DNA of 22,702 bases, taken from Yinghuangia elevatio (GTDB taxonomy: Bacteria; Actinomycetota; Actinomycetes; Streptomycetales; Streptomycetaceae). Shown here one piece after another: positions 8,132-16,813 of this stretch. The stretch covers positions 1 to 22,702 of the forward strand of contig NZ_JBEZFP010000145.1 of the NCBI RefSeq assembly GCF_040649515.1, in the 5' to 3' direction. A model generated the notes under the pieces. It did not search any database. It was not told the origin of the DNA and worked only from the letters and a program-made list of their open reading frames with translations. A program made the position numbers and the translations under genes. Numbering within the stretch: the stretch's first letter is position 1; each line of letters starts with the position of its first letter.

Positions 8132-8590
8132 TCACTCGTCCGGGTCGACGGTGTCCGGGTCCAGGCCCAGCAGGTCCGCGACCTGCTCGACCAGGATGTC
8201 GTGCACCAGCATCTCCAGCTCGCTGCGGCTCTCGGCACGCAGTTCGAGCGGGCGCCGGTACAGGATGATCATGGCGGTCTCGTCGCCCGTCGCGGGCACC
8301 ATGCGCCCCAGCGCGACCGGTTCGTCCGCGAGCAGCTCCGTCTCGGCCTCGGGCACGTCCAAGACCGCGAAACGCACCCGCTCGAGCTCGGGCCAGCGCT
8401 TGGTCAGCCGCTCCACCGAGTCGGACGCCAGGTCGTCGAACTTCTCCGCGCGCGTGAGCGCGATCGGCACCGGCCGCGGCGCCAACGGGCCGCGCATCCC
8501 CCGGCCGTGCCGGTCGCGGCGGCGCCGCCTCGGCGCGCGGTCGTTGCGGGACGGGCCCGCGGAGTGCTCACTGTGCACGCTTTCGAGCAT
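8132..8590 (-). CDS. Metallopeptidase-family (zincin-like) protein with degenerate zinc motif
   Basis: The 152-residue protein belongs to the small zincin-like family found next to DUF3499 and manB in actinobacteria. After an Arg-rich disordered N-terminus (about 1-38), the fold region ends with ELEMLVHDILVEQVADLLG, where true members have HExxH. Here Glu is Asp and the second His is Gln or absent, so zinc catalysis is doubtful. The C-terminus DPDTVDPDE is typical. I chose ATG at 8590 because the Arg-rich start is usual in relatives; ATG at 8497 is an alternative that leaves the core intact. The Shine-Dalgarno is weak for both. It is divergent from DUF3499 and convergent with DUF5719. Function unknown. 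Confidence 0.8.
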   Translation of the reverse strand: MLESVHSEHSAGPSRNDRAPRRRRRDRHGRGMRGPLAPRPVPIALTRAEKFDDLASDSVERLTKRWPELERVRFAVLDVPEAETELLADEPVALGRMVPATGDETAMIILYRRPLELRAESRSELEMLVHDILVEQVADLLGLDPDTVDPDE

Positions 8591-8729
8591 AGGGGCTCGC
8601 CGTCGAACGCCGCTGCGGCCCGCCGGTACGGCCCCGGCGCGTCCCCGGAACGCCCCCGCAACCGGCCCTTGTCGGCGACACGTGGGCCTGACGTGGGGCG
8701 TATGTGACCCGCGGGTGCCCGCGGTGCGG

Positions 8730-8746
8730 TACCGTCCATCACCGTG
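8730..8746 (+). promoter_or_regulatory. Probable leaderless start of the DUF3499 gene
   Basis: TACCGT (8730-8735) lies 8 nt before the GTG start and no Shine-Dalgarno is present. This is the arrangement of many leaderless actinobacterial genes. No clear -35 is seen. Confidence 0.4.
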
Positions 8747-9118
8747 AGCCCTGTACGTCGCTGTTCGCGGACTGCATGCGGTCGCCCTGCGGTCGCGACG
8801 CTGACGTACGTCTACGCGGACTCCACGGCGGTCCTCGGCCCCCTCGCGACGTACGCGGAACCGCACTGCTACGACCTGTGCGCCGAGCACTCCGAGCGCC
8901 TCACCGCGCCGCGCGGCTGGGAGGTCGTACGCCTGGCCCCGGACCCCGCCGCCGGCAAGCCCACCACCGACGACCTCGAAGCGCTGGCCAACGCCGTGCG
9001 CGAGGCCGCCCGCCCGCCGCAGCAGCAGCCCACCGTGCCGGAACCGGCCGACCGCGGCGGTCACTCCGACGCCGGACGCCGCGGCCACCTGCGCGTGCTG
9101 CGCTCACCCGACTCCTGA
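8744..9118 (+). CDS. DUF3499 family protein, putative zinc ribbon
   Basis: This 124-residue protein has paired cysteines in a probable zinc-binding site: CSRTAC (Cys7, Cys12) and HCYDLCAEH (His41, Cys42, Cys46, His49). A YVYADSTAVLGPLA strand region lies between them, and a Pro/Gln-rich variable tail begins near residue 90. That is the DUF3499 layout, a small actinobacterial family always close to the phosphomannomutase gene. It has no signal peptide and should be cytoplasmic. The GTG start gives the conserved N-terminus VRRCSR. It is divergent from the metallopeptidase gene. No biochemical function is known to me. Confidence 0.85.
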   Translation: MSPVRRCSRTACGRPAVATLTYVYADSTAVLGPLATYAEPHCYDLCAEHSERLTAPRGWEVVRLAPDPAAGKPTTDDLEALANAVREAARPPQQQPTVPEPADRGGHSDAGRRGHLRVLRSPDS

Positions 9119-9254
9119 GCGCGCATGCCGCCGCTGATACCCCGGCCGCGCACAACGCGCTTAACGCCCCCTGCGCACTCTGAACGCGTCACGTCCTCGC
9201 AGGGCTGACGGCCGGTCAGGTTCGGTGGGGAGGCGTGCGGCGATAGGGTTTTCC

Positions 9255-9281
9255 CGGTCCCCGCGCCACAACCGGGGACCG
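9255..9281. promoter_or_regulatory. 9-bp perfect inverted repeat in the manB upstream region
   Basis: CGGTCCCCG, 9 nt, CGGGGACCG. A possible -10 (TAGGGT, 9244-9249) lies just before it, with no good -35. The dyad would therefore cover the start of manB transcription as an operator or 5' hairpin. It could instead end the DUF3499 transcript. Confidence 0.5.
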
Positions 9282-9293
9282 ACGAGCCGAGCC

Positions 9294-9334
9294 GGGCCTG
9301 GACGGCCCTCCCGAGGGGCCTGGACGGCCCTCCC
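9294..9334. repeat. 22-bp-period tandem repeat in the manB leader
   Basis: Two identical 19-bp copies (9294-9312 and 9316-9334) starting GGGCCTGGACGGCCC. Each copy contains a GGGCC/GGCCC inverted repeat able to form a small hairpin. It ends 32 bp before the manB start codon. Confidence 0.85.
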
Positions 9335-9366
9335 AAGGAACAAGCGGACAACGAAGCGGAGCCCCG

Positions 9367-10713
9367 GTGCGCGACCTCTCCCAGATCGTGAAGGCGTACG
9401 ACGTGCGGGGCGTGGTCCCCGACCAGTGGGACGCGGACACCGCCCGCGCACTGGGCGCCGCATTCGCGAGGGTCACCGGCGCCACGGCGATCGTCGTGGG
9501 CCGCGACATGCGCCCCAGTTCGCCCGGCCTGTCCCGGGCCTTCGCCGAAGGCGCCGCGAGCCAGGGCGCCGACGTCACCGAGATCGGCCTCGCGTCCACC
9601 GACGAGCTGTACTACGCGAGCGGCAGCCTCGACCTGCCCGGCGCGATGTTCACCGCGAGCCACAACCCCGCGCAGTACAACGGCATCAAGATGTGCCGCG
9701 CCGGGGCCTCGCCGGTCGGCCAGGACACCGGGCTCGCGGAGATCCGCGCGCTGGTCGAGGAGGGCGTCCCGGCGTTCGACGGCAAGCAGGGCGTCATCAA
9801 GCAGCAGGACGTTCTGCCCGGCTACGCCGCGTACCTGCGCTCCCTCGTGGACCTCACCGCGATCCGGCCGCTCAAGGTCGTGGTGGACGCCGGCAACGGC
9901 ATGGGCGGCCACACCGTCCCCGCGGTCCTGGAGGGCCTGCCGCTCGACGTCGTCCCGATGTACTTCGAGCTGGACGGCACCTTCCCGAACCACGAGGCGA
10001 ACCCGCTCGACCCGAAGAACCTGGTCGATCTCCAGGCGAAGGTCCGCGAGACCGGCGCCGACCTCGGCCTGGCGTTCGACGGCGACGCCGACCGCTGCTT
10101 CGTCGTCGACGAGAAGGGCGACCCCGTCTCGCCGTCCGCGATCACCGCCCTCGTCGCGGTGCGCGAGCTGGAGAAGCACCCGGGCGCCACGGTCATCCAC
10201 AACCTGATCACCTCGTCGGCGGTCCCCGAGATCGTCCGCGAGCACGGCGGTACGCCCGTGTGCACGCGCGTCGGCCACTCGTTCATCAAGCAGGAGATGG
10301 CCGTGACCGACGCCGTCTTCGGCGGCGAGCACTCCGCGCACTACTACTTCCGGGACTTCTGGCGCGCCGACACCGGCATGCTCGCCGCGATGCACGTCCT
10401 GGCGGCGCTCGGCGGCCAGGACGGCACGCTGTCGGCCCTCGTCGCCGACTACGACCGCTACGTGCAGTCGGGCGAGATCAACAGCGAGGTCGCGGACCAG
10501 GCGGCGGCGGCCGAGAAGGTGCGCGCCGCGTACGCCGGGCAGCCCGGCATCGTGGTCGACGACATGGACGGCATGACCATCGGCGGCGACGACTGGTGGT
10601 TCAACCTGCGCCCGTCCAACACCGAGCCGCTGCTGCGCCTGAACGTCGAGGCCAAGGACGCCACCACCATGGCCGCCCTGCGCGACGCGGTCCTGGCGCT
10701 GATCCGGGGTTGA
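9367..10713 (+). CDS. manB: Phosphomannomutase (phosphohexomutase family)
   Basis: The enzyme interconverts mannose-6-phosphate and mannose-1-phosphate, the precursor of GDP-mannose, in the cytoplasm. The 448-residue length is normal. All four family signatures are present: catalytic phosphoserine loop TASHNP (Ser98), Mg-binding DGDADR (238-243), sugar-binding GGEHSAH (319-325) and phosphate-binding RPSNTEP (415-421). The start is GTG with a modest GGAG 5 nt before it, followed by the typical RDLSQIVKAYDVRG. The leader carries an inverted repeat and a tandem repeat. Gene order makes phosphomannomutase, not phosphoglucomutase, the likely main activity; these enzymes may use both sugars. Confidence 0.95.
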   Translation: MRDLSQIVKAYDVRGVVPDQWDADTARALGAAFARVTGATAIVVGRDMRPSSPGLSRAFAEGAASQGADVTEIGLASTDELYYASGSLDLPGAMFTASHNPAQYNGIKMCRAGASPVGQDTGLAEIRALVEEGVPAFDGKQGVIKQQDVLPGYAAYLRSLVDLTAIRPLKVVVDAGNGMGGHTVPAVLEGLPLDVVPMYFELDGTFPNHEANPLDPKNLVDLQAKVRETGADLGLAFDGDADRCFVVDEKGDPVSPSAITALVAVRELEKHPGATVIHNLITSSAVPEIVREHGGTPVCTRVGHSFIKQEMAVTDAVFGGEHSAHYYFRDFWRADTGMLAAMHVLAALGGQDGTLSALVADYDRYVQSGEINSEVADQAAAAEKVRAAYAGQPGIVVDDMDGMTIGGDDWWFNLRPSNTEPLLRLNVEAKDATTMAALRDAVLALIRG

Positions 10714-10714
10714 T

Positions 10715-10730
10715 CCGGGGGTGACCCCGG
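10715..10730 (+). terminator. Hairpin right after the manB stop codon
   Basis: CCGGGG-GTGA-CCCCGG, a perfect 6-bp stem beginning 2 nt after the stop. A second GC stem (10751-10759 with 10779-10787) follows. Together they are a plausible terminator region; there is no U-tract. Confidence 0.5.
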
Positions 10731-10876
10731 GCTGCCGCCGGGGCGGATCGGCCGCCGGGCCGGACGCCGTCGGTGCGACCCGGCGGCGGCGACCCTCGGC
10801 ACCGCCGGATTCCCTCACCCGCCCGGCCCGGCCCTGCCCCGCTTCCGGGCGCTTTCCGTGCCGCGTATCGGATCAT

Positions 10877-10902
10877 GGAACCTGTCAGTAGGGTGTCTCG
10901 TT
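10877..10902 (+). promoter_or_regulatory. ECF-sigma-type promoter candidate for the Trm112/SIS/manA operon
   Basis: GGAAC (10877-10881), 17 bp, CGTT (10899-10902). This fits the general ECF sigma pattern and also GGAA(T/C)-N18-GTT of the SigR type. A TAGGGT that could be a housekeeping -10 (10889-10894) overlaps it, but has no matching -35. Confidence 0.4.
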
Positions 10903-10974
10903 GACCCTCCGGTCACCGCACCACCCCCGGCTCACCGCCGGACCTCCGCCCAGCCGTCCCCGTGGGAGAAAGCC

Positions 10975-11172
10975 TTGAAGCTCGACAACCCGCTCCTGGC
11001 GGTCTTCGCGTGCCCGGTGTGCCACGCTCCGCTGCGCGCCGACGCCGACGCGGGCGAGCTGGTCTGCACGTCGCAGACCTGCGGTCTGGCCTACCCCGTC
11101 CGCGACGACATCCCCGTGCTGCTCGCCGACGAGGCGCGCCGCCCCGGCGGCTCCGGCAACGGCTCGGCATGA
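10975..11172 (+). CDS. Trm112-like small zinc-ribbon protein (UPF0434)
   Basis: The 65-residue protein has the Trm112/UPF0434 pattern: LLAVFACPVCHAPL with CxxC (Cys13, Cys16), a second pair CTSQTC, and GLAYPVRDDIPVLL. In archaea and eukaryotes Trm112 stabilises methyltransferases; the bacterial short form is little studied. I chose TTG at 10975 because GGGAG (10964-10968) lies 6 nt before it and the protein then starts KLDNPLLAVF as relatives do. Its stop overlaps the SIS gene start by ATGA, so both are translationally coupled. A link to the isomerase functions is suggested by position only. Confidence 0.88.
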   Translation: MKLDNPLLAVFACPVCHAPLRADADAGELVCTSQTCGLAYPVRDDIPVLLADEARRPGGSGNGSA

Positions 11173-12332
11173 TCCCCGTCGACGAGGCCCTGCTCGACGA
11201 CGCCGACGGACTCGGCCGCGCCGACACCGGGCAGTCGCTCCTCACGCTCGCGGGTGCCGGGGCCCAGGTACGCCGCGCCTCGTGGGCGGTGGCCGAGTCC
11301 GGCCTGCGCGCCGGGGGCGGCGACCGACCCCGGACCATCGCCGTCGCGGTCCCGCCGAACTGCGGCCCGGCCGTCGCGGCGCTGATCGCCCTCACCGGCT
11401 CCACCGCGGCGGTCCCCGTCGTGGCGGTCACCGGCGGAATACTGCCGGGCTGGCTCGGCCCGCTCGACCTGCTGGTTCTCGGCGGGCCGACGGGCGGTGA
11501 ACGCGACCTCCTCGCGCTGGCCGAGCAGGCGTACCGGCGCGGCTGCGGTATCGCCGCCGTCGCCCCCGAGGGTTCCGCCGTGGACGCGGCCGCCGAGCAG
11601 TCGCGCGGGCTGCGGCTGCGCGTGTTCGCACCGGCCGTGGGCGGTCCCGACAAGGTCGCCGCCCGCGACGCGTTCTGGCCGCTGCTGAGCGGGCTGCTGG
11701 CGATCTGCCAGTCGTTCGGGGTGGGGACGTACGGCCCCGGCGAGGCGTTCGACGCGCTCGCCGACCGGCTCGACGCGGTCGGGCTGCGCTGCCGCCCGAC
11801 GGCCGGAACGTACGAGAACCCCGCCAAGGCCCTCGCCCTCGACCTCGCCGGGACCATCCCCGTGGTGTGGGGCACCGGCCCCGTCGCGGGAGTGGCCGCC
11901 GGACGCGTCGCCGCGTCCCTGACCTCGGTCGCCGGACTCCCCGCGCTGTCCGGCACGCTGCCCGAGGCGGCCGCCGGATCCGGGAACCTCTTCGACGGCT
12001 CGCTCGGTCGCGCGTCGGGCGACTCCGACGATTTCTTCCGCGACCGGATCGAAGAGCCCGAACCGCTGCGCCTGCGGCCGGTGCTGCTCGTCGACGCCGA
12101 CACCGCCCCGGTCCGCCGCCAGGTCGAGGCGGTCCGTCGCATCACCGGTGAACTCGGCCTGCCGTTCAACGAGATCACCGCCGAGGGTCCCAACGCCCTC
12201 GCGCAGTTCGGCGAGTTCGTCGCACTCGGCGACTTCGCCGCCACCTACCTCGCGCTGACGACCGGTCACGACACCGGGTCCGAGGGCTGCTTCGACGTGT
12301 TCGCGCCGGGGGACGGGGACGGGACCCGATAG
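11169..12332 (+). CDS. SIS domain protein, phosphoglucose/phosphomannose isomerase-like
   Basis: The 387-residue protein resembles bacterial bifunctional PGI/PMI-type SIS proteins of actinobacteria. It has an N-terminal SIS half (about 35-165, with TIAVAVPPNCG and PVVAVTGG strands) and a C-terminal half that ends with NEITAEGPNALAQF and ALGDFAATYLAL. In true PGI/PMI enzymes the C-half carries ENAK- and PELNHN-type motifs that supply the catalytic Glu and His. The matching stretch here (245-275) keeps only LPE, so activity is doubtful. It starts inside the Trm112 stop codon and ends 2 nt before manA. A structural or regulatory role in mannose-phosphate supply is possible. Confidence 0.85.
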   Translation: MIPVDEALLDDADGLGRADTGQSLLTLAGAGAQVRRASWAVAESGLRAGGGDRPRTIAVAVPPNCGPAVAALIALTGSTAAVPVVAVTGGILPGWLGPLDLLVLGGPTGGERDLLALAEQAYRRGCGIAAVAPEGSAVDAAAEQSRGLRLRVFAPAVGGPDKVAARDAFWPLLSGLLAICQSFGVGTYGPGEAFDALADRLDAVGLRCRPTAGTYENPAKALALDLAGTIPVVWGTGPVAGVAAGRVAASLTSVAGLPALSGTLPEAAAGSGNLFDGSLGRASGDSDDFFRDRIEEPEPLRLRPVLLVDADTAPVRRQVEAVRRITGELGLPFNEITAEGPNALAQFGEFVALGDFAATYLALTTGHDTGSEGCFDVFAPGDGDGTR

Positions 12333-12334
12333 CA

Positions 12335-13546
12335 ATGGACCGCCTCGTCAACCGGGTCCGGAACTCCACGTGGGGCTCCACGACCGCGATCCCCGAACTG
12401 CTCGGCGTGCCGCCGACCGGCGAACCGCAGGCAGAACTGTGGATGGGCGCCCACCCCGGCGATCCGTCGCGCGTGGACCGGCGCGACGGGCTCGGCGCGC
12501 GGTCGCTCGCCGACGTCATCGCGGCCGACCCCGCGCGCGAACTGGGCGCCGCGACGGCGGAACGCTTCGGGCCGAGGCTGCCGTTCCTGCTCAAGGTGTT
12601 GGCCGCGGAGGCGCCGCTGTCGCTCCAGGTGCATCCCAACCCGGCGCAGGCCGCCGCGGGGTTCGCCGAGGAACAGGCGCGCGGCGTACCGCTGGACGCC
12701 CCGTTCCGCAATTACTGCGACGCCAGCCACAAGCCGGAACTCGCCTGCGCGCTCGGTGACTTGGAGGCCCTGTGCGGCTTCCGCGAGGTGGCCGAGACGG
12801 TCAAGCTGCTCGACCTGCTCGCGGTACCCGAGCTCCAGCCGTGCATCGACGCGCTGCGCAAGGAGTCGGAGACCGAGGGGCTGCGCATAGCCACGACGTA
12901 CGCCCTGACTCTGCCGGACCGCCGCCGCGCCATCGTGGTGGGCGAAGTCGCCGCCGCCTGTCTGCGGGTGGCCGAGACCCCCTCGCCGTTCGCGGACGCC
13001 TGCGCCGCGGTCGCCGACCTCGCCCGCCGGCACCCGGCCGACCCGGGAGTGGTCGCGGCCCTGCTGCTCAACCACGTGCGGCTGACCGAGGGCCAGGCGG
13101 TGTACTTCGCGGCGGGGTTGCCGCATTCGTACCTGCGTGGCGTCTTCGTGGAGATCCTCGCGAACTCCGACAACGTGCTGCGCTGCGGGCTCACCGACAA
13201 GCACATCGACATCGCCGAGCTGCTGCGCGTACTGGAGTTCCGCGCCGGTCCGGTGGACGTCCTCGACCCGGTCGAGGGCGACGACGGCGAGCAGGTCTAC
13301 CCGACGCACGTGCCGGACTTCCGCCTGTCGCGCTACGAACTCGACGGCGCCTCCCGGCACATGCTGCACTCCGCGGCACCGCAGATCCTGCTGTGCACCG
13401 GCGGCGCCGCGACCGTGACGGACGCGCGCGGCGACGAACTCGAACTGCTGCGGGGGCAGTCCGTGTACGTACCGGCCGACGACCCCGAGCTGCTGCTCCG
13501 CGGTGCCGGCACGGTGTTCCGCGCCACCGTCCCCGGCCAGGGATGA
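12335..13546 (+). CDS. manA: Mannose-6-phosphate isomerase, class I (cupin)
   Basis: The enzyme interconverts fructose-6-phosphate and mannose-6-phosphate with a zinc ion. The 403-residue protein shows the type I signatures: GSTTAIPELLG and WMGAHP near the N-terminus, zinc ligands in QVHPN (Gln98, His100), Glu135 in KPELA, His264 in GLPHSYL, and the long conserved ILANSDNVLRCGLTDKH block. A second cupin-like half ends the protein. The ATG lies 2 nt after the SIS stop, in one operon with Trm112-like and SIS. With manB it forms the route from fructose-6-phosphate to mannose-1-phosphate. I see nothing broken. Confidence 0.95.
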   Translation: MDRLVNRVRNSTWGSTTAIPELLGVPPTGEPQAELWMGAHPGDPSRVDRRDGLGARSLADVIAADPARELGAATAERFGPRLPFLLKVLAAEAPLSLQVHPNPAQAAAGFAEEQARGVPLDAPFRNYCDASHKPELACALGDLEALCGFREVAETVKLLDLLAVPELQPCIDALRKESETEGLRIATTYALTLPDRRRAIVVGEVAAACLRVAETPSPFADACAAVADLARRHPADPGVVAALLLNHVRLTEGQAVYFAAGLPHSYLRGVFVEILANSDNVLRCGLTDKHIDIAELLRVLEFRAGPVDVLDPVEGDDGEQVYPTHVPDFRLSRYELDGASRHMLHSAAPQILLCTGGAATVTDARGDELELLRGQSVYVPADDPELLLRGAGTVFRATVPGQG

Positions 13547-13557
13547 ACGGCGTTCCC

Positions 13558-13621
13558 CACCCGCGTTCCCGACCGCGTCCCGACCGCGTTTCCCGCCGCG
13601 CTTTCGACCGCGTGCCGACCG
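13558..13621. repeat. Degenerate GACCGCGT repeats after manA
   Basis: About six imperfect 10-11 bp units of the type (T/C)CCCGACCGCGT follow the manA stop. They are probably simple-sequence expansion. The rest of the intergenic region, to 13774, holds the transporter promoter region. Confidence 0.55.
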
Positions 13622-13732
13622 GGGTCCGGATCGACACGTCTCGGCGATGTCCGCCGCGGGCCCTCCCGCGATGACAGAATGACCGCCGCGGAATGGCAAA
13701 GCTGGATTAAGGGCCAGGGAAAGTCCGACCAT

Positions 13733-13754
13733 CGGCAAGACATGACGGCAAGAC
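13733..13754. repeat. Direct repeat CGGCAAGAC x2 before the cation transporter
   Basis: Two exact 9-bp copies (13733-13741, 13746-13754) with a 13-bp period, 20 bp before the start codon. This could be a regulator site or chance. No convincing -35/-10 pair was seen. Confidence 0.5.
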
Positions 13755-13774
13755 CTCACATAGGGCGGTAGTGC

Positions 13775-14701
13775 ATGAGTGCGGGTGGCGGTACCAAGGC
13801 TGTCGTCGCGGCGTTGTTCGCGAACCTCGGCATCGCGGTCGCGAAGTTCGTGGCCTTCGCGTTCACCCGCTCGTCGTCGATGCTCGCCGAGGGCGTGCAC
13901 TCGCTCGCCGACTCCGGCAACCAGGTGCTGCTGCTCGTCGGCGGCAAGCGCGCGCAGCGCGAGGCGACGCCCGAGCACCCCTTCGGCTTCGGCCGCGAGC
14001 GCTACATCTACGGCTTCCTCGTCTCGATCGTGCTGTTCTCGGTCGGTGGCATGTTCGCCATCTACGAGGGCTACGAGAAGATCGCCCACCCGCACGAGCT
14101 GAAGAGCTGGTACTGGGCGGTCGGCGTCCTGGTGTTCGCGATCATCCTGGAGTCGTTCTCCTTCCGCACCGCGATCCAGGAGTCCAACTCGGTACGCGGC
14201 AAGCTGTCGTGGGTGCAGTTCGTACGCCGCGCCAAGTCGCCCGAACTGCCGATCGTGCTGCTGGAGGACCTCGGCGCCCTCGTCGGCCTGTTCCTCGCGC
14301 TGGGCGGCGTCGGACTCACCGTCATCACCGACGAGCCCGTCTGGGACGGCATCGGCACCCTGTGCATCGGCATCCTGCTCGTGGTCATCGCGGTCGTCCT
14401 CGCGCTGGAGACCCGCAGCCTGCTCCTCGGCGAGGCCGCCGACCTCGACACCATCCGCGCGATCGAGAAGGCGATGGTCGACGGCGACGACGTCGAGAGC
14501 ATCATCCACATGCGCACGCTGCACCTCGGTCCCGAAGAGCTGCTGGTCGCCGCGAAGATCGCGGTCAACGCCCGGGACACCGCGGCCGAGGTCGCGTCGG
14601 CGATCAACGGCGCCGAGGAGCGCATCCGTACGGCGGTCCCCATCGCGCGCGTCATCTACCTGGAGCCGGACATCTACCACGCGCCCGAGCCCACCTCCTG
14701 A
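13775..14701 (+). CDS. Cation diffusion facilitator, ZnT9 (SLC30A9)-like
   Basis: The 308-residue membrane protein has six predicted helices and the CDF hallmarks: EGVHSLADSGNQ in TM2 with His42/Asp46, and HPFGFGRERYIYGF after it. A cytoplasmic C-terminal domain follows from about 220. In TM5, where classic CDF zinc exporters carry HxxxD, this protein has LLEDLGALVGL (Glu164, Asp165), as in the ZnT9 branch. Its transport mechanism and direction may therefore differ from ZitB/YiiP. The ATG at 13775 starts with the usual short soluble lead. The Shine-Dalgarno is poor. It is monocistronic, between manA and ahcY; this order recurs in Streptomyces. Confidence 0.9.
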   Translation: MSAGGGTKAVVAALFANLGIAVAKFVAFAFTRSSSMLAEGVHSLADSGNQVLLLVGGKRAQREATPEHPFGFGRERYIYGFLVSIVLFSVGGMFAIYEGYEKIAHPHELKSWYWAVGVLVFAIILESFSFRTAIQESNSVRGKLSWVQFVRRAKSPELPIVLLEDLGALVGLFLALGGVGLTVITDEPVWDGIGTLCIGILLVVIAVVLALETRSLLLGEAADLDTIRAIEKAMVDGDDVESIIHMRTLHLGPEELLVAAKIAVNARDTAAEVASAINGAEERIRTAVPIARVIYLEPDIYHAPEPTS

Positions 14702-14908
14702 AAGTGCTAACGTCGTTTGCAGCAAGGCGCACACAGTCGCTGCGGACGGCAGTCAGAACCGGTCCGCCCCGGCACAGTCCCGGGCGTACGGCATGAGGGC
14801 AGAGGGCTCCCGACTGGATCGCGTCGGAGTACGGCGGGTGCGGTTGCGCCTGCCTGTCGACGACGTGTCCCCGGACCCCGTACCGACTCTCATCTGAGGA
14901 ACGCCCTT

Positions 14909-16348
<1,440 letters not shown>

Positions 16349-16395
16349 TGTGACGCCCGATCCGGGGTGACCCGGGGCAGGGTGTTCGGGACGTG

Positions 16396-16430
16396 GAGTG
16401 GGCGTGTCCTCGCGGAGGACACGCCCACTC
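16396..16430 (+). terminator. Strong ahcY terminator, 16-bp perfect stem
   Basis: GAGTGGGCGTGTCCTC, loop GCG, then the exact complement. It lies 47 nt after the ahcY stop. There is no U-tract, as usual in this group. A weaker CCGGG-GTGA-CCCGG hairpin sits before it near 16362-16375. Confidence 0.85.
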
Positions 16431-16524
16431 GCCGCATTTCCGGGCGAATCGGTCAAATCCGGCGGGTTTCTGGCTAGGGTTGACTCGCTCGGGTTCCACT
16501 TGCTTGCGGAAGGCGTGCCGGACG

Positions 16525-16722
16525 ATGCGGTTCCGTACCTCGTGGCAGGCGTGCGCGGCGTTCGCCGAATGCCTCCAGCCGCTTCCGCTCACCGCCGACT
16601 GGGACACCGCGCCCCCGTGCGCGGCCGGTCCCCGCGGGGAACCGCCCCGGGAGGCCCCTCGTCCGCCGCGCCCGGTCGCGCCTCCCGAGCCGATCGCGAC
16701 TGCGAAACCGGAACGCGGGTAG
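16525..16722 (+). CDS. Possible small Pro-rich protein
   Basis: A 65-codon frame starts MRFRTSWQACAAFAECLQ and becomes Pro-rich (PREAPRPPRPVAPPEP). It has four cysteines if the N-terminal pair is counted with TAPPCAAG, depending on folding probably three to pair. Third-position GC is about 80 percent, above second-position GC but below the neighbours. GGAAGG (16508-16513) lies 11 nt before the ATG, and TAGGGT near 16474 could be a -10. I do not recognise it. It may be a real small gene or chance in a 380-bp gap. Confidence 0.3.
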   Translation: MRFRTSWQACAAFAECLQPLPLTADWDTAPPCAAGPRGEPPREAPRPPRPVAPPEPIATAKPERG

Positions 16723-16813
16723 TCCGTCCGACAGGCACGTCGGCCGATCGCATGCGGCCGGCAGTTCGGGCGGCTTACGATCGGCGGTCTGCCGGCGAAG
16801 GGGACTCGGGGAC

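Noticed and set aside
12266..14734. 822-codon minus-strand open frame over manA and the cation transporter
   Set aside because: It covers two clear plus-strand genes and the gap between them, with no recognisable motif or Shine-Dalgarno.
14702..14908. SAH riboswitch before ahcY
   Set aside because: The characteristic conserved core was not found; only a simple GCGGAC/GTCCGC dyad is present.
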